Shown here one piece after another: positions 45,972 through 59,035 of a DNA stretch of 64,000 nt. The notes under the pieces are model-generated. The model did no database searches. It was not told where the DNA came from and worked only from the letters and a program-made list of their open reading frames with translations. Source of the stretch: Aquila chrysaetos chrysaetos (Eukaryota; Chordata; Aves; Accipitriformes; Accipitridae); the NCBI RefSeq assembly GCF_900496995.4, contig NC_044004.1, positions 84,637,538-84,701,537 of the forward strand. The letters run 5' to 3'. The position numbers and the translations under genes were made by a program. Within the stretch, counting starts at the first letter, position 1, and every line of letters starts with the position of its first letter.

Positions 45972-47777
45972 AGACCGTGGTGAACGCGGACTTGCAGGAC
46001 GCAGGGAGATGGAGAGCATATGGAGAAGCCCTTGGAGAGATTTATCTTTTTGATATGCCTGTTGTCGTGGAGACTAGGAAAACATTTTGCTTGTTGTTCT
46101 TGTGAGTTGCTGCATTCATCCATCCCCATTTGCCTTTGGAAGTCAGTAAAGCTACAGCTAGGTACAACTGGAGAAAAGAAGAGAAGAGCATGGGTTGTTG
46201 CTGCCAAATAAGGGGACGCTTGAGGAAATTGAAAAGCAACATATGGCTTACAGGAAGAGATAGTATGCCCTTTTATACTGCTGACCTCAAGCCCCTTGTT
46301 ACAGTCTGTAACTGAAAACAGGGCTTCAGGCAGCAAGTAGATTTTCAGCTATGGATATTTAACCTAGCTCCAGTGAAGTCACTGTGACTGTCTGCAGTAT
46401 CCCCATATTGCCCAGTTCTGCAGGGGTTTTTTTTGTTTGTTTGTTTGGTTTTTTCCCCTGTAAGCTGTTCACCACTCAATGGGGATAAGGAGGGCGTTCC
46501 TTCTGGGGACAGGTTTCTCTTGCAAACCATCACAACGGATAACTGTACCTTCTGAACCTGTTGTTTCTGGCTCCCGTTGTTGGTGGGACAGCAGGCCGAA
46601 AGGACCTCTGCTCAGTGCCAGCTCGCCGATTCCCAAATCCCCACAGCGTGGAACAGCAGGTTAAACGTATGTTAAACTTCCCACGGAGGCTGTCAGAGTT
46701 GCATTCAAAATGAGACTTGCCCAGGTATGTTGGAGATTAGCTGCATTCCCATTACTGCCTTTGCAGATCGTAGCGCTGTGAAGGCTTAGCAGCTGTGAAC
46801 AGGGCATACTCTTTGATATTCCCCGTGGCTTTACGCTCAGCCAGCGATTTCTCTGGGCCAGTGTTGGAAGTCACCCACGAGAACAGGAAGACCTCGCGTT
46901 AGTGAATACCCATTGCAAGAGACACCTAAATACGACTGGCAAAGTCCCTGTAAGAGGGTGTAGGTCCTTATAGGATCTCTTATTTGAATACTTACAGAGT
47001 TGCTAGTGTTTGTCTTCTTTTTAACCTTATGGATATAGGCGTCTCCAAGAGGACCAGTATCCTGGGATAACTTCAAGATGCCAACTTCTGCAAATGGCTG
47101 CCATGATGTCTTAGTTAAAACTGACATCGTACGTATGTTTATCCACTCCCAAGGGAGTTATACTGGCTCCTCACTCTGGTTTTGGCTCATTTTCATAACT
47201 TGTCTGAGGATCCATGGCCCAAGTTCTGTGGAGTGCTTGGAGGGGTAATGCCGGGCCCAGGCGCTGTCTTTAATTCAGTGTGTACTGGCATTGCCGGTAA
47301 CAAAGTGGGCTAGGGAGAACCACAGAGCGAGGAAATACTACCTTCACCTTGAAAAGAGAAAGCGTTGAAAGAGGGCTATAGAGCTCCTGAGGAGCCCGGG
47401 GAGTCAGTGGGAGGCATTCACAGAGCAGCCTATCCGCAGGGACAGGAACGCGTTTTTGTTCGTTTGTTGCAGAAATGTTATTTCCCGACTTGGAATCAAA
47501 GCAGTCTCAGCAACGGAGACTGAGGGGATCGTTGTTGCTCTCTCCCCTGACAGCGACATGCCACCAGCCTCCCCTCAGCTAGAGGAAGTAGTTTAATTAC
47601 TTGCCCTTTAGCACGTCCATGAGACCCACCGCAGGGAGCTGTTTTGCTGCTGAAGGGACATTGTCTCTGCTCGCTCCCTGCAGCTCGCTGAGAATGGTTT
47701 GGGGAAAGTGCTCTTGCATTTGCTAGGTGAGCAGCCTTTCCTGACTTCCAAGAGGAAGACTTGCCGGATAGACAAAG

Positions 47778-47813
47778 GTTGGATTTGGTCCGTGGGTTGG
47801 ATTTGCCCCGTGG
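47778..47813. repeat. 18-base tandem duplication
   Basis: Two adjacent copies share GTTGGATTTG...CCGTGG, differing at about three central positions. A third partial copy (TTGG) may follow. Confidence 0.8.
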
Positions 47814-48195
47814 TTGGCCTGTGGGGTGAGGGGCCTCTGGTTCAAGGCTCAGGAGAGATCTCTGTGTATTGCTCCACAGGAAGGAGAACGTGGGTCCACT
47901 TCAAATGAGCAGCACAGTGTCACGGCACGACGGTACGTTACCGACTGGACCTCCGAGCTGCAATGACTCTATACTGTTAAAGGGCACAAGACCATGTTAA
48001 ATGTAGTACTTTGTACCGATCGCAGTATGCACGTCGGGGAGCGGTGTGGTCTGTTGGGTCAGGGGACCAACGAGTTAATCCCGTAGCGGTGAAAATTATG
48101 ATGGTCAATCTCACTTTTGAGTAGTGGCCTTATGGTGCATGGCAAGAGGAGCCCAAGAAGGCTTACTAAGGGCTTTCTGTTTGATTTATGCCCCG

Positions 48196-48213
48196 CCCCC
48201 CCCCCCCCCCCCC
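48196..48213. repeat. Poly(C) tract, 18 bases
   Basis: An uninterrupted C run, preceded by CCCCG. Confidence 0.95.
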
Positions 48214-48650
48214 AAAGTAATGCTGGACAACAGCTAGTTTGAAAAGTATTTCATGCACTTAGACACTATAGTGATGAATTTGGTATAAGCATCAGTGGAG
48301 AACAATGGGCAGAGGGTGGAGAAAGGCACCCTGGGCTTTAGATGCAGCTGACTCACATTAAGCTGAAAGAAAGTCTGTCCTAGTGGTTGAAACGTAGACC
48401 TAGGTGGAGGGAGACGAGAACTGCAGCAAGTCTGACAGAGGTGCCTAACTTTGCGAATATCTTCCAGTGCTTTGCTGAGTATTGCTGGGGTTTGGAATAC
48501 GTGCCGCTCTGCCACGAGCATGTGAGAGTGAATGAAAATGCTTTAAACGCTTCTCAATCTGCAGATGGAGTCTGCTTCGTAAATCATGGGAATTGTTTAA
48601 AAATCCTGAGCAGATGCCTAATGCGCTGCTGGCATGGTAGGGGTTAACTG

Positions 48651-49310
48651 GGACATCACCTCCTGGTCCTGCTAATTGGGCTCATTTGCCATGGTGTGGC
48701 TTCCAACACCATTTCAGAAACTCAAGGATGTGAAAAAGATGGAGCGAAACCAATGCAAAGTGGGCTTAAAGTGACTGCTCTACTAAATGTCAACTGCACA
48801 ACTAAATATAACCCCGAAAGTAGAATTTATGCTTTGCACTCCTTCGCTTTTTTATTGTGGTGAGAAAAAAGCCAGGAACTCAACGGGCTGTAACTTTAAT
48901 AGGTCATTCCAGCCAGTGCTTACCTTTACAAAATCCTGATAATACTGAGAAGACAATACAGTGATCAAAAGCAGTGATGAGATTTTTTAGCAGCATTAAC
49001 CGTCATGACCTAGCAAAATGAAAGAAAATGGTTTAACGGAACTGTCAGATCCAATATAGCTAATAAAGGCATGGATAAATGTTTATTACATACCGGAGAC
49101 AGATCATTTCTGTACAGAAATTGAGGATGACCTTTACTGATAACTCTTATCTGCCTGATATCCTGAATAAGAAAAAGAGAGGGGGAGAGAGGGCTGCACT
49201 ATTGCTGATATTTATGAAAGGTGGAGAAAAATTACAATTTGCAGATGATTGTTTTTAGACAAGGGCTCTCAGGAAAATAAAGATATTGAACTGTTCATTC
49301 TGCGCAAGAG
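48651..49310. promoter_or_regulatory. Candidate conserved noncoding element (enhancer-like)
   Basis: About 650 bases, AT-rich to the right. It has GCTAATTGGG, TTTAATAGG, CATTAAC and many GATAA/TGATAA-type cores and no meaningful open frame. Only a short GAGAG-type purine stretch near 49170-49190 is repetitive. Inference from texture. Confidence 0.3.
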
Positions 49311-50090
49311 ATTCCAGGCTCTGACTTGGCTGCGTCAAATGTAGCGAGCGTGTCCAACCAGGGGACTTTTTGGGAGACTTGATTTTCATACATTTTACCT
49401 ATATTTGTTTGTGTATATGTCTGTGTTCAGCGGAGTACCAGTTGAGTTCACACTGATTTTTCTCTCTGTTTAGGAAGTTCCAAAGTTACTCGAGTAATGC
49501 TGCTGTGAGCCATTTTCCAGCCAGCCAGGTTTCTAAGCTGAGCACCCATAGTTGAAAGCAGACTTCCAAGAGAAGCCAGCTCCCAAAAGTTCCTGCCAAG
49601 ACTCAATGGTCAGACCTACGGAAGAAAATTGGGAATTCAAGCTATTTATTTTGGACTGTAAATGCGATGTAAGCTTTTTGAGGAAATCTGTCTGCTCTGT
49701 TCCAGTTCTGTACAAAGCAGGACATGAGCATTTGAAACAAAGGTAATGCCGGTGCTGAACCCGTCAAATGAGGCCGCAGCAGTCCTGCCGTACCTGACAG
49801 CCACGTACATATGGGAGTCAAGAGAGAGACAAGCCACCAGGCTGCCTGAAGCACCAGGGGCGGGCAGTGACCTGCCAGGTGGGCTAGTAGAGTTCTGCCG
49901 ACAGGGAAATCAAAGAACAAGTTAAACGCAGACTTTTTTCCGCTCGGTCTGGAGTGCAAGCACCGCAGACCTTACTTGCCTGATGTTCTCAGCATGATGT
50001 AGATCTTCATACGTTGAAAACACAGCTGTAGCCCTGAGGGCTGGCCTCTTCCAGAAGCTGGGCACACAGGAAACGTCACCAGCTACCTGT
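49311..50090. other. Intergenic, no gene seen
   Basis: Short overlapping open frames on both strands, none recognisable. No repeat seen. Confidence 0.55.
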
Positions 50091-50450
50091 CAAAAAACTG
50101 ACTGGAATGAGATGCGAGTGAAATCAGAATCAGGCCTACTACATGCAGTTAATCATAAATAAGGCTGTCTCGGTAATGGTTGCAATTAGTTATGAACTTC
50201 AATCATTTCTAACGTTTCCATGTTGGCCAATTATGCTGCAGAAATTATCAAGTAACCCATAGCACATTAGCTTTCTGTAATGCCATTGTTTGGACGTGCT
50301 CAGGTCACCAGATCCTCGCCAGGATGGATTAGCACAGCTCTCCGAAGTACAATGGTGCTGGGCTGATTTACATTGGCTGAAAAGCTGTCCCTTTGTCTGC
50401 TGGAGTTGTAGCAGGAGCAAGTTTAAATCACAGCTTTGCATTAGAGACTC
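50091..50450. promoter_or_regulatory. Candidate conserved noncoding element (enhancer-like)
   Basis: Contains GTTAATCATAAAT, GCAATTAGTTATG and GGCCAATTATGC in close succession: homeodomain and CCAAT-like cores on both strands. No simple repeat, and no open frame above 80 codons. Inference from texture. Confidence 0.3.
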
Positions 50451-51399
50451 TTAGGACCCCGCCTTATAGAAACAATGGTAGGTGTGTTTTCTCTCTCGGC
50501 TGTGCAGATGACTTATTAGATGCCAACAGTAATTCTTAGGTCTGGTGGTAGTTGAACAATAAGCTGAAATCGTACTTTAATGGTGCAATTTGAAGCTGGG
50601 AAAAGGAACACATAATTAATGGGCTCGTCTGACTTCTTAGAAGAGAAGCCTATCAGATAAGATGTCTTGAACTGATGAAGTGGTTGTGCTGACCAGCGGC
50701 TTAGAACTTCCTTATGCACTTGCCCAACAGCTTATTAAAATGACTTTTGTTTTGATTTTACAGGACTGCGGAGGTGTGTTAGGACTGCTGTTTTCTGATG
50801 GCAGGTACGATTATTTTACTATGGAAGAGTCACTTTGTTGTAAGCTTCCGCAAAACAAAGCGGTACAATTTGTTACGGTCCCAGCCTTGAATGCTCTGTG
50901 TCTGTTGCTTCGTTTCCTCAGAGAACAACTGACTTTTCTGTTTATGTGAACTTTTGTTTGTCAAGTTATATGGGAAATGATATCCTTGAATGCTAAAAGG
51001 CATTTCTGTGTTGGTTACCTTAAAATCCACGGTAGCTGAAGCGCTTGAATACTTTGAAGCTTCCCGACCAGGTCCACAGACACACCGCATAATTTTGAGT
51101 GAGAACAGCGCTCTCTACACTCTCTTTGATGAGATCTCAGGCTCTGTATTTGCTAATTGTCGTAAGGCAGTCTGACTTCCTATTTCCCTGACAATAAAAT
51201 GAGTCGGCAGTCTCGGTGCTTTTGCCTTGCGCATGGATCCCGAGCCTGTAGTTTGAAGATCTCGTAGCTGCTTCTGGGCTGTGTGGTTTCAGAGAGAATT
51301 ATTTTAAAGCAAAAAAATCTTGGGGAAATTAGTTGCAGTTTTAAAACAGAATATTTTGTCAAAATCAAATTTATTTCAATGAGGAACAATCACTCTAAT
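50451..51399. other. Intergenic, no gene seen
   Basis: Unique-looking sequence. Open frames are below 90 codons and unrecognised. No repeats noted. Confidence 0.55.
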
Positions 51400-51800
51400 G
51401 GCTGAGAAGAATGCAAAGATTAAATGAGGTATGAATAGCTGTAAGATGGTACAATTACCACCTCAGAAACAATATATTTGTAAAGTTAATTCCTCTTGAA
51501 CATGAACAATCTCCTTACACTTGACCCCTCTCTATTGCCTCTTCCATGCTTGAACTCTCCTTGAACTTTGAAGATCCATCTTGAGAGTATGATATGGCCA
51601 TCTCTTTTGCATCTGGTTATTTTAGCTCCAATTTGCAGCCCTAAAATGGCAATTATGGTGATATATTGCTCAAGTCACCCGACATGGATTAGTATCGGGA
51701 TCAGCGCGTTTATGCACAGGAGTAGTGAATGGAGACTACAGCTATGATTTTAAATGACTTGATTAATTCTGAAACAACACTTCAGAGTCCATTACATCCA
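51400..51800. promoter_or_regulatory. AT-rich block, candidate conserved noncoding element
   Basis: Even, AT-rich sequence with GAACAATC/CACAATTACC-type cores, AAATGGCAATTATGG and TTTTAAATGACTTGATTAATTC. No open frame or simple repeat. It ends shortly before a GT microsatellite. Inference only. Confidence 0.27.
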
Positions 51801-51888
51801 GCAGGTGTTGGGGTTCAGGCTGCACTTCCGTTGCATATTCAGGCTGCCTTCCCTTAAACAGCACAAGCATGTCATATTTATTGCCCTT

Positions 51889-51912
51889 GTGTGTGTGTGT
51901 GTGTGTGTGTGT
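51889..51912. repeat. (GT)12 microsatellite
   Basis: Twelve uninterrupted GT units, the longest dinucleotide repeat in the window. Confidence 0.96.
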
Positions 51913-54900
51913 CCAGCATTCCTTTCCTCCCCCTCACCCCTCCTTTCTGTAGAAGTTCAGTGGCCTTTGGGGGCAACCTGGACAACACTCCCTTTTCATA
52001 AATCACATGGTGGGATTCAGATTGCCAGACTGTAATATGTGCCTGTATAAACTCTGGGGACGTAGCCTGACTGGTATCGGAGCGAAGACTGTGACTTGTT
52101 GGACAGCAGGGCTGGTTTTTGGCTCGCGGTCAGTTAAATAATGCCAAGCCTGCATAAAATATCTGACCACGTTAGTATAAATATCGCTGTCCTCTCAGAA
52201 CTAACCTTGTTGGCTGGATATGGATTTCTTCTCTCTTAATTCAGTGGTACAGATGCTGGAACCCCTCTCTCACCTTTCCTCTCTGTGTCACCTGCCGTTG
52301 CTCCTTTGGGGGCAGCCCAATTGCTCTTATGAAGTTGGGAACTCGTCTGGGATACGGTTACATGCCGGGGGTTAGGTTTTCAGCTGCGGTGCAGTGCTGT
52401 GGTTCCCACCTGACACTGGGGTTGTCCTTAAAAGAAAGAGAATAAAATGACTGGCCTAATCAAGGGGTTTAATGTGCTTTTGATCTTTGAGCTGTTACCA
52501 CACTGTCTGATACTGCGAATGTTGGTGTCTACCTGTGATCTTCACTGACTTTAAAGTGGGACGAGGAGACGCAGGTTTAGTATAGAAGTGTTCCTGCTGA
52601 GCCTGCTGGGCGCCACGACTGGACTCTTTATCAGTCTGCTCCTTGTCCTGTGGTCGATACTGCAGGGAGGGAGAAAACGACAGCAAACCACAGAAATTGT
52701 CTGAACCTGAGGGATGACTGGATTTGGATAAAGCAGGGAGAACCGTGACGAAAACTCTTGCAATACATCACTCTGGTTGTAGGGACAGCCTTTTGTTATG
52801 ATCAGTTGTCATGTGGCTTTATTATGTGCTTGTTGCCTTTATTTAAGCCTTTGTGGCCTGATCCTGACGCTCTCTGGGTCTTGTTGCAGCTAGAATAATT
52901 CTTTCAGTTTGCCAGAGTTCAGCCGAACAGAGCCACAGGCCAGGCAGGCACCGCACATATAAATAAAGCGCTATTCAGTGAGGCGCCACTGAAATGACTG
53001 CTTGATGGCCAAGGTACTCCTTCCCATGAATAAGGGGACAAAAGTTTGGGGCTAATGAGAAGCACAGCATTTGAGTGTTTGTTTTAAAGACAGTGGCTCA
53101 TTCTGCAGGCTGTGGTACGGAGGCGAGGGAAATTCTGTCTGGGGTCAAGAGTCTCCCAAAGGAAGGGGCTTCTGTTTGCACTGAATACGTAACTCCTCGT
53201 AGCAGAGGTGACACTACGTGAGCCTGTTCCGCAGTCCATTGAAATTAGTGCGAGACTGTCTATGTACATGGAGTATGCCTTAATAGGACAAGCACAACAC
53301 TTGGCTGAAGTACCTAGATGGATCTACTCGGAGGAATTTACAGGGAAGGAAAACGATGCGGAACTTGTCCTAAGGCTCTGCTGGAAAGCGCTGCCCAGCT
53401 TAGACCTGCTGAGTGAGCGGAGGGATGATTTGTACAGTGCTCTGTAGGGAGTGTGCTTCTTGGGGATCAGATAGGAAGTAGTCATATAGAGTTACGAGGG
53501 TTCAAAGCTCTGTGAAAAAGTTGTCAGGGAAATATCTGGCATGGCTTGGAAATGCAAAGGATTGCTTTTGGGTTGTGGGTTTGGGGTTTCATGCCTATGG
53601 GAAAATATCTAGTGAAAGGTTTGTTTTTTCCTTCAATGCTTCATCAGACTTCTATTTCGTTTTTAGGGTAGATGGGAAATAGCATAGGCTGTTCATCTGT
53701 GAAAACAGTGCATTTCCTATGGGAAGTTTAACTGCAGTGAGAAAGAAAACAGCTTTAAAAAAATGTGGCACCCTAAATCTTTGCAAGTGTTTGAACCTTT
53801 TCTCTGGGTGAAGGCAATGGTCTTTTTTCCTAGGGCAATGGTGGTATTTCTTTTAAGCTGAAGATAGAGTTTGATTGAAAACTGAAATCCAAATGTGCCT
53901 AAACGTTTGGATTGCTTGAAATCTAACCCTAGAAAGCTGTGAAGAGCTAGGAGCAAACCTGGGCTGGATCTCAGGAGCACAGAGCTCAAGTCTTGTCCAG
54001 TCTCACATACCTCTGTTACTATCAACTCCTTTCTGTAATAACTTTACTTTGCTTAAGTGTTAGGTCAGACACCGAGTTCCCCGAACAGCTGCCTGGGGTT
54101 GTGTGTACTGTAATGACACAGGTCCTTATCTTAGCAGATCTTTCTGTTTCCAGCAAGTGTTTATGTAACGTGTTCTCTGACCAAGAACCCGTTGGACAGC
54201 AGTGGATCAGTGCAAGACAATCTTTTACCTCAGGGCTTCGTGGTAAATGTCCTGGTGCTTCTTGGGCTCACAGTCTGGGAGTTTGCCTATGTTTTAAAAA
54301 GGGACCTTAAGGTCCACCTTCTTCCGATCGAGGGAAAAATCTTGCAGACTGGGGACTTATTCCCTTATTTACCTCCATCTGAAATGGAAGAGGGAGAAAC
54401 TTCTGTTCTTTATTATACATGGCACAGGTGGGTCTAGCGGGAGGCCACGACAGGCTCGGATGACCCTTTAGCTATGCAATATTCTATTCACGCATTTTCA
54501 GACTACTCGCTGTCTTCAGTCGTTCCTCTTCCTGGTGGGGTCAACGCCCTACAGGCACTTTTAGTCTGTTAAAATACTCTCCTTCATCCATGGGCTAGCA
54601 GCACCGTAACTGTGGGGAAAGCCTTGGGCTGAAATCCAGGAGGCTCGAGTTGAATTTTTTCCCTGCAGTTTCCACTGGTTCATTTAACCTCTCTTTGATT
54701 GCATCTTCTGACTTGAGACATTAGAATGGGGAGAGAAGATAAACAGGTTTTGTCCTGTAGCCAGTACTGCGGTACTGCCTACCTGTCCAGATTTCTTTTT
54801 CCCTCTTTCAAGTAACATTTTCCTGCGTATGTATGTGTGTGTGTGTGTTCCCTTCCTGCTTTAAAACACACTGACTCAAAACCTCCAGCTGCTTCAGCAT

Positions 54901-55735
54901 CTTTCTGATTCTTCTCAGAGCTCACACTGATGTTTTCTGGTGACAAGGGGCCCAGAGCTCAATCCTGATCGAGAGCTTTTCCTGCGGGGGCCCTTGACAG
55001 CCCACAGCAGAACCTCAGCAAACCAGGACGTTGGTGTTTCTTACCTGTGGCACCAGGGAGATGGCTGGAGGGCTTGAAGACACGTCACGTGGGCGATACG
55101 TGCAGATGGAGGGCAGGGAATGGCCTGCAGGATAAATGTCTACAATGAGAACAGAGTCCTAACCACGTGGCTGCTCTCAGCAGTAGCCAGCTGGGGTGCA
55201 GGGCTCGACTGCCCTGGGAGCTTCTGTTCAGCCACCGCCTGGATCACCTGTTTTAGCAAGTAACAATTTCTGCCTGTAAAGCAGTAAAGTCCCTCAGAAG
55301 ACCCACATCCTTCACAGCAGGGATTTTTTCTGAGCAAAGATGACTGCGCTGTGTAACGCGCGGCATGGCTTGCAAGCAGACACGACAGCGTACCCAGAAA
55401 ACAAACCTTTGGTACAGAAGCGTGACAGCCAGCAGCAGAGGCGGTGATTGACAGGGTCTTCTGTCTAACGCCTGCTCCATTTGGGGGAAACCATTGCTTT
55501 TGAAGCTGCTCCTGACCTCAGGCGTGTTTCTGTGCAAAATCCCCGTCAGGCGACGCTTGGCCCAGCCTGCCTCTTCTCCCACCCTCGCTGAATGAGGAGA
55601 TTTCTGCACGCAGGCACAGGCCAACTGCAGGCATTCAGTGCAATACCCAAATCAGGATTTTATTTATATCCCAAATCCCATTTCTCAGCACTGTCAATTT
55701 TTTCCCTTGCGGAGAAGCGAAAAGACAGTTAAAGG
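51913..55735. other. Intergenic, no gene seen
   Basis: Unique-looking sequence with short open frames (longest 123 codons, 55253-55624, minus, unrecognised). A TG-rich repeat lies at 54827-54848. A segment near 54440-54480 faintly recalls a CR1 3' end but lacks the diagnostic octamer repeats. Confidence 0.55.
54827..54848. repeat. TATG/TG microsatellite
   Basis: Two GTAT units followed by about seven TG units. Confidence 0.85.
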
Positions 55736-56060
55736 GACTTTCGGTGACATCCCCCCTGTTTAATGAAGCTTGGAGTTATGGGCAAGTGACTCGAACTGCC
55801 GTTATTATCTGCATGAGTGACTGAAGGCCGAGGGTCTAGCAGTGTGCAAAGAGCTCCACTGCAAATGTGCACATTGATCATTCCTAATCAGACCAACCAG
55901 GTCAGGGGTGCTGGAGAGATGGAGAGCGCTGAAAAAGCTGACAAATGAAGCAGCGGAGCTTGGGGGTTAATGTAATATTCAAACAGAATGAGATATTCAT
56001 TTTCTTATAAGCTTGTCACTTTTCCCTTCCTCTGACATTTTGCCAGAGACTACAATGAGG
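55736..56060. promoter_or_regulatory. Candidate conserved noncoding element
   Basis: Contains CATTGATCATTCCTAATCAGACC, TTAATGTAATATTC and GATATTCATTTTC-like cores in even, repeat-free sequence without an open frame. Inference from texture. Confidence 0.25.
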
Positions 56061-58370
56061 AGGCAGAGAGAGTGTGAGAGCATATGAGGGAGAAATGTCC
56101 TAACCAAGGCGGGGGGGGGGCCAGAAAAATCCAACAAGTGTATCTAAAGAGCACAAGGGAAAAAGGCGTGGGGAAGCGCAATTCTTTTGCGTCCTTCTCG
56201 TTTTTCCGTGCTTTGCACTCTTTTGTAGTAGAATGCTTTTTTTGTTCTTTTAAAAGGTGATGCTGCTTTGGGACCTTTTAAGTTGCTGCAGCCAACACTG
56301 TTCTGTTACTCTGCAAAAAAACTGCACAGGCTGGATTGTCTCTAAAATAGATAGGTTTGGGGTGCTTCTCCGGCCACAACTCTATTCCTCTCAAGTAAAA
56401 CGGACTATGTGTAGCATTGTCAGAGGTGAGGAGCTGTGCGGCGTGCTGGTATAGTTGTTGGGTTTTTTTCAGAACCACTGTATTGAAGGCTGTGGGCAAA
56501 ACATACGGTGCATGTCAGAAGCATCATTACTGCCTTACTTGGGCTTCTCGTGACTTTTTGGCTTCCTAACAGTAAATGCCTCACCTGAGGAATTTTTAGT
56601 ATCTGCTAAAAATTCACTCTACTTCCCAGTGCTTCGCATGCTGGAAGCCAGGCCAGAGTAATGACAATTGTAATTAAAGTGGCATAAATTGTATCTACCC
56701 AGCTCCTGTTGTATAACGGGGCAAACTAGAGCACAAAAGGTTTGGTGGTTGATTCCAGTCATCCGTGCAGGGCGGGAGAAGGACTTGAGAAGTCGCTCTC
56801 ATCCGTCTGGGCTCTCACCAGATGAGTGGTTGGGTTATGGCACAGTTGAGGCTTTTGTACTATCTGAGGAAGGTAGGCACCTTATGCTTCAGGGAACTCT
56901 TAGGAAAAGCCTGCCTGGAATTAACGATTTGAGAGATTTATTTGGCACTCCATAGGTTAGAGGGACTTAATGCTCTAAAGAATGAGAGAGGCTTGACAAA
57001 TTAAGGGTCAGAGCTCCTGTAAGATCTTTGCCGATTCAGTAATTATCCCGCGTTGCAACGTCGTCTACAGTGCTGAGGTCAGCTGTTGCCAAGGGAGGAC
57101 TTCACGAGGAGACCCAGAATGCTCGAGAGCTGGAGATCTTGTGCAGTGCAGCAGAACCCCAGGGTTTGAGATGTAGCAAGGACCAAGCGCTTGCCCTTGG
57201 TATCCTTGTCTATGCAGCTGTTGAGCAGGAAATCATTCTTGAAAAATCAATCCCATTTTCTTTTTTTTAGCGGAGTTTCCTGCCCATCAGAGAACTTTCA
57301 GTTCTCACATTTTATTTTATCTCTCCCCACTCTGTTTCCTAAGCATTTTCTTACTCATGTAAAATCTGCAAGTTATTTTTTTTCCCAACTAGCAGTTACT
57401 TCAGAGTTTACAAGGAGGCTGTGAATTGATTTTGGTTGTTTCATCCCAGATGCAAATAACTCTCTGAGTCCGCCTAGCGAGACGCTACAGGTCTGGACCA
57501 GGAGACTACATGGGGGTGGCAAGAGGAAAGCTGCGTTACATTGGCACTACAGGAATCAGGAAATTTCTCGTTTTCAGGCTGCTCTCTGTAATAGTTCCAT
57601 GATGAAGTTGGAGGAGGAAGTGGAAGGTGAGAGGAGGAGGAAAGTAAGCGTGTTGCCGTTTGTCTTGGACCTTTGGAGTGCATTACACCTCCAGTTCAAC
57701 AATAATGAAATCACCCTATTAACTGTAGCAGACTTCAGACTGCAGCCTCCAAAGTTTTGGAAAGCATAGCTCAAATTATCACGTCAGAGCTGACAGGAAT
57801 GTGTAATAGCAACAGCAACAACATAAAACATAGCAAAACCCCTGAATTTCTTTCCCCCCCCCCCCCCCCCCCATACTGCGAAAAGCACAAAAGACGGAAG
57901 GAAGGCCTTTGGGGGAGCGGTCACTGGGCTGGGTCTTGGGAGACGTGAATTCAGCTCTCTTCTTTCCCACTGGGGTGGTACAACACCCGGGATAAGCAGC
58001 TGATTTGTTGGTTGGGTTTTTTTGGTTGTTTTGGTTTTTTTTTAACTTCTCCTTTGTTCTGCAGATCATTTCAAGATGTTCTTTTTTTTCCCGTCTGTTT
58101 TGACTATCAGTTCTTCAAGGCTGGCATGATTTCTTATTATGTTCCTTTTACAGAGGGGCTTTCTTCCAGCAAGAGCCTGTCCTGAAGTACAGAAGAATAA
58201 TACTGAATATTTGTTAATGCCGACAAGCAGAATTATTTAATCTTCCTGCTCCTTTAACCAGTACTGCAGTCTGCTGGCTGCCTGCGATGTTAGGTAGTTG
58301 GCAACATTTTTCTAAGACAAGCTCTCTCTCTCTCCTCATCAAGCTTCTGTCTCAGAGATTCATGTGAAGC
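56061..58370. other. Intergenic, no gene seen
   Basis: Contains a G10 run at 56111-56120 and a C19 run at 57854-57872, with short unrecognised open frames. T-rich, GGTT-containing sequence lies near 58010-58045. Confidence 0.55.
57854..57872. repeat. Poly(C) tract, 19 bases
   Basis: The longest C homopolymer in the window. Confidence 0.95.
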
Positions 58371-58720
58371 ATTTCAGTTTATTCAACCTTTAATCAGATG
58401 CCTGACCTATTCTGAACAGTGCTCAGCTTATGACCTCTTCCCAATAAACAAGTTTTAAACAAGCTGCCACATCAGATTTTTTGCAGAAAATGAACGTGAG
58501 ACAGCAAGGAGAGCTAATCATGCCAAATATCGCTCTCTTTGCCAGGCCACTTTCTCTTCTTCCCTGCAAGAATTAATTTACATTTTTGGAAAAGCATGAA
58601 CGTCTCTCTGAAAAGAAATGATACAATTTCTCTAGCGTCGAGAGTTCTGCTGTTCTATGGGGAATTAAGTGTATTTAATTAGGCAAAATGCTCTTAGTGA
58701 GTTGTCCTGAAATAAACACA
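58371..58720. promoter_or_regulatory. AT-rich block, candidate conserved noncoding element
   Basis: Contains CAACCTTTAATCAG, GCTAATCATGCC, AAGAATTAATTTAC and TTTAATTAGGC in sequence free of simple repeats and without an open frame. Inference from texture. Confidence 0.27.
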
Positions 58721-58999
58721 GTCCAGGGTACTTTCTCCTGCTCGAGTTACACGTGATTTAAAAGGTGAAGGCAAACACCATAGTTGTCTGGACCACTGAT
58801 CCTTTGGACATCGAGTACTTAAGAACTCAGCAGTTACCGTGAGAGACAAGGAGGGTGTTTAGAGAACCCCCTGCCACACTGCTAGGGCTGTAGGCGCTGA
58901 TTCTCAAAATAGCATAGTATGCAAGTTGTTTTGGGGATCTCAGTAGCTTAGAGCTGGGTCTTGATGTTGAAATTATTCTGGTTTGGGTTTTTTTTTTCT

Positions 59000-59035
<36 letters not shown>

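Larger units (their letters stand above)
44881..48650. other. Intergenic, no gene seen
   Basis: Unique-looking sequence with short open frames (longest 128 codons, 45950-46336, minus, unrecognised). Includes an 11-base tandem repeat near 45948-45971, an 18-base tandem duplication at 47778-47813 and a C18 run at 48196-48213. A TTTG/GTTT repeat lies near 46433-46449. Confidence 0.55.

Noticed and set aside
54440-54480. A possible CR1 3' end (ggatgaccctttag...attctattc)
   Set aside because: The match is only a few bases, and the diagnostic tandem octamer at a CR1 end is absent. A library search would be needed.
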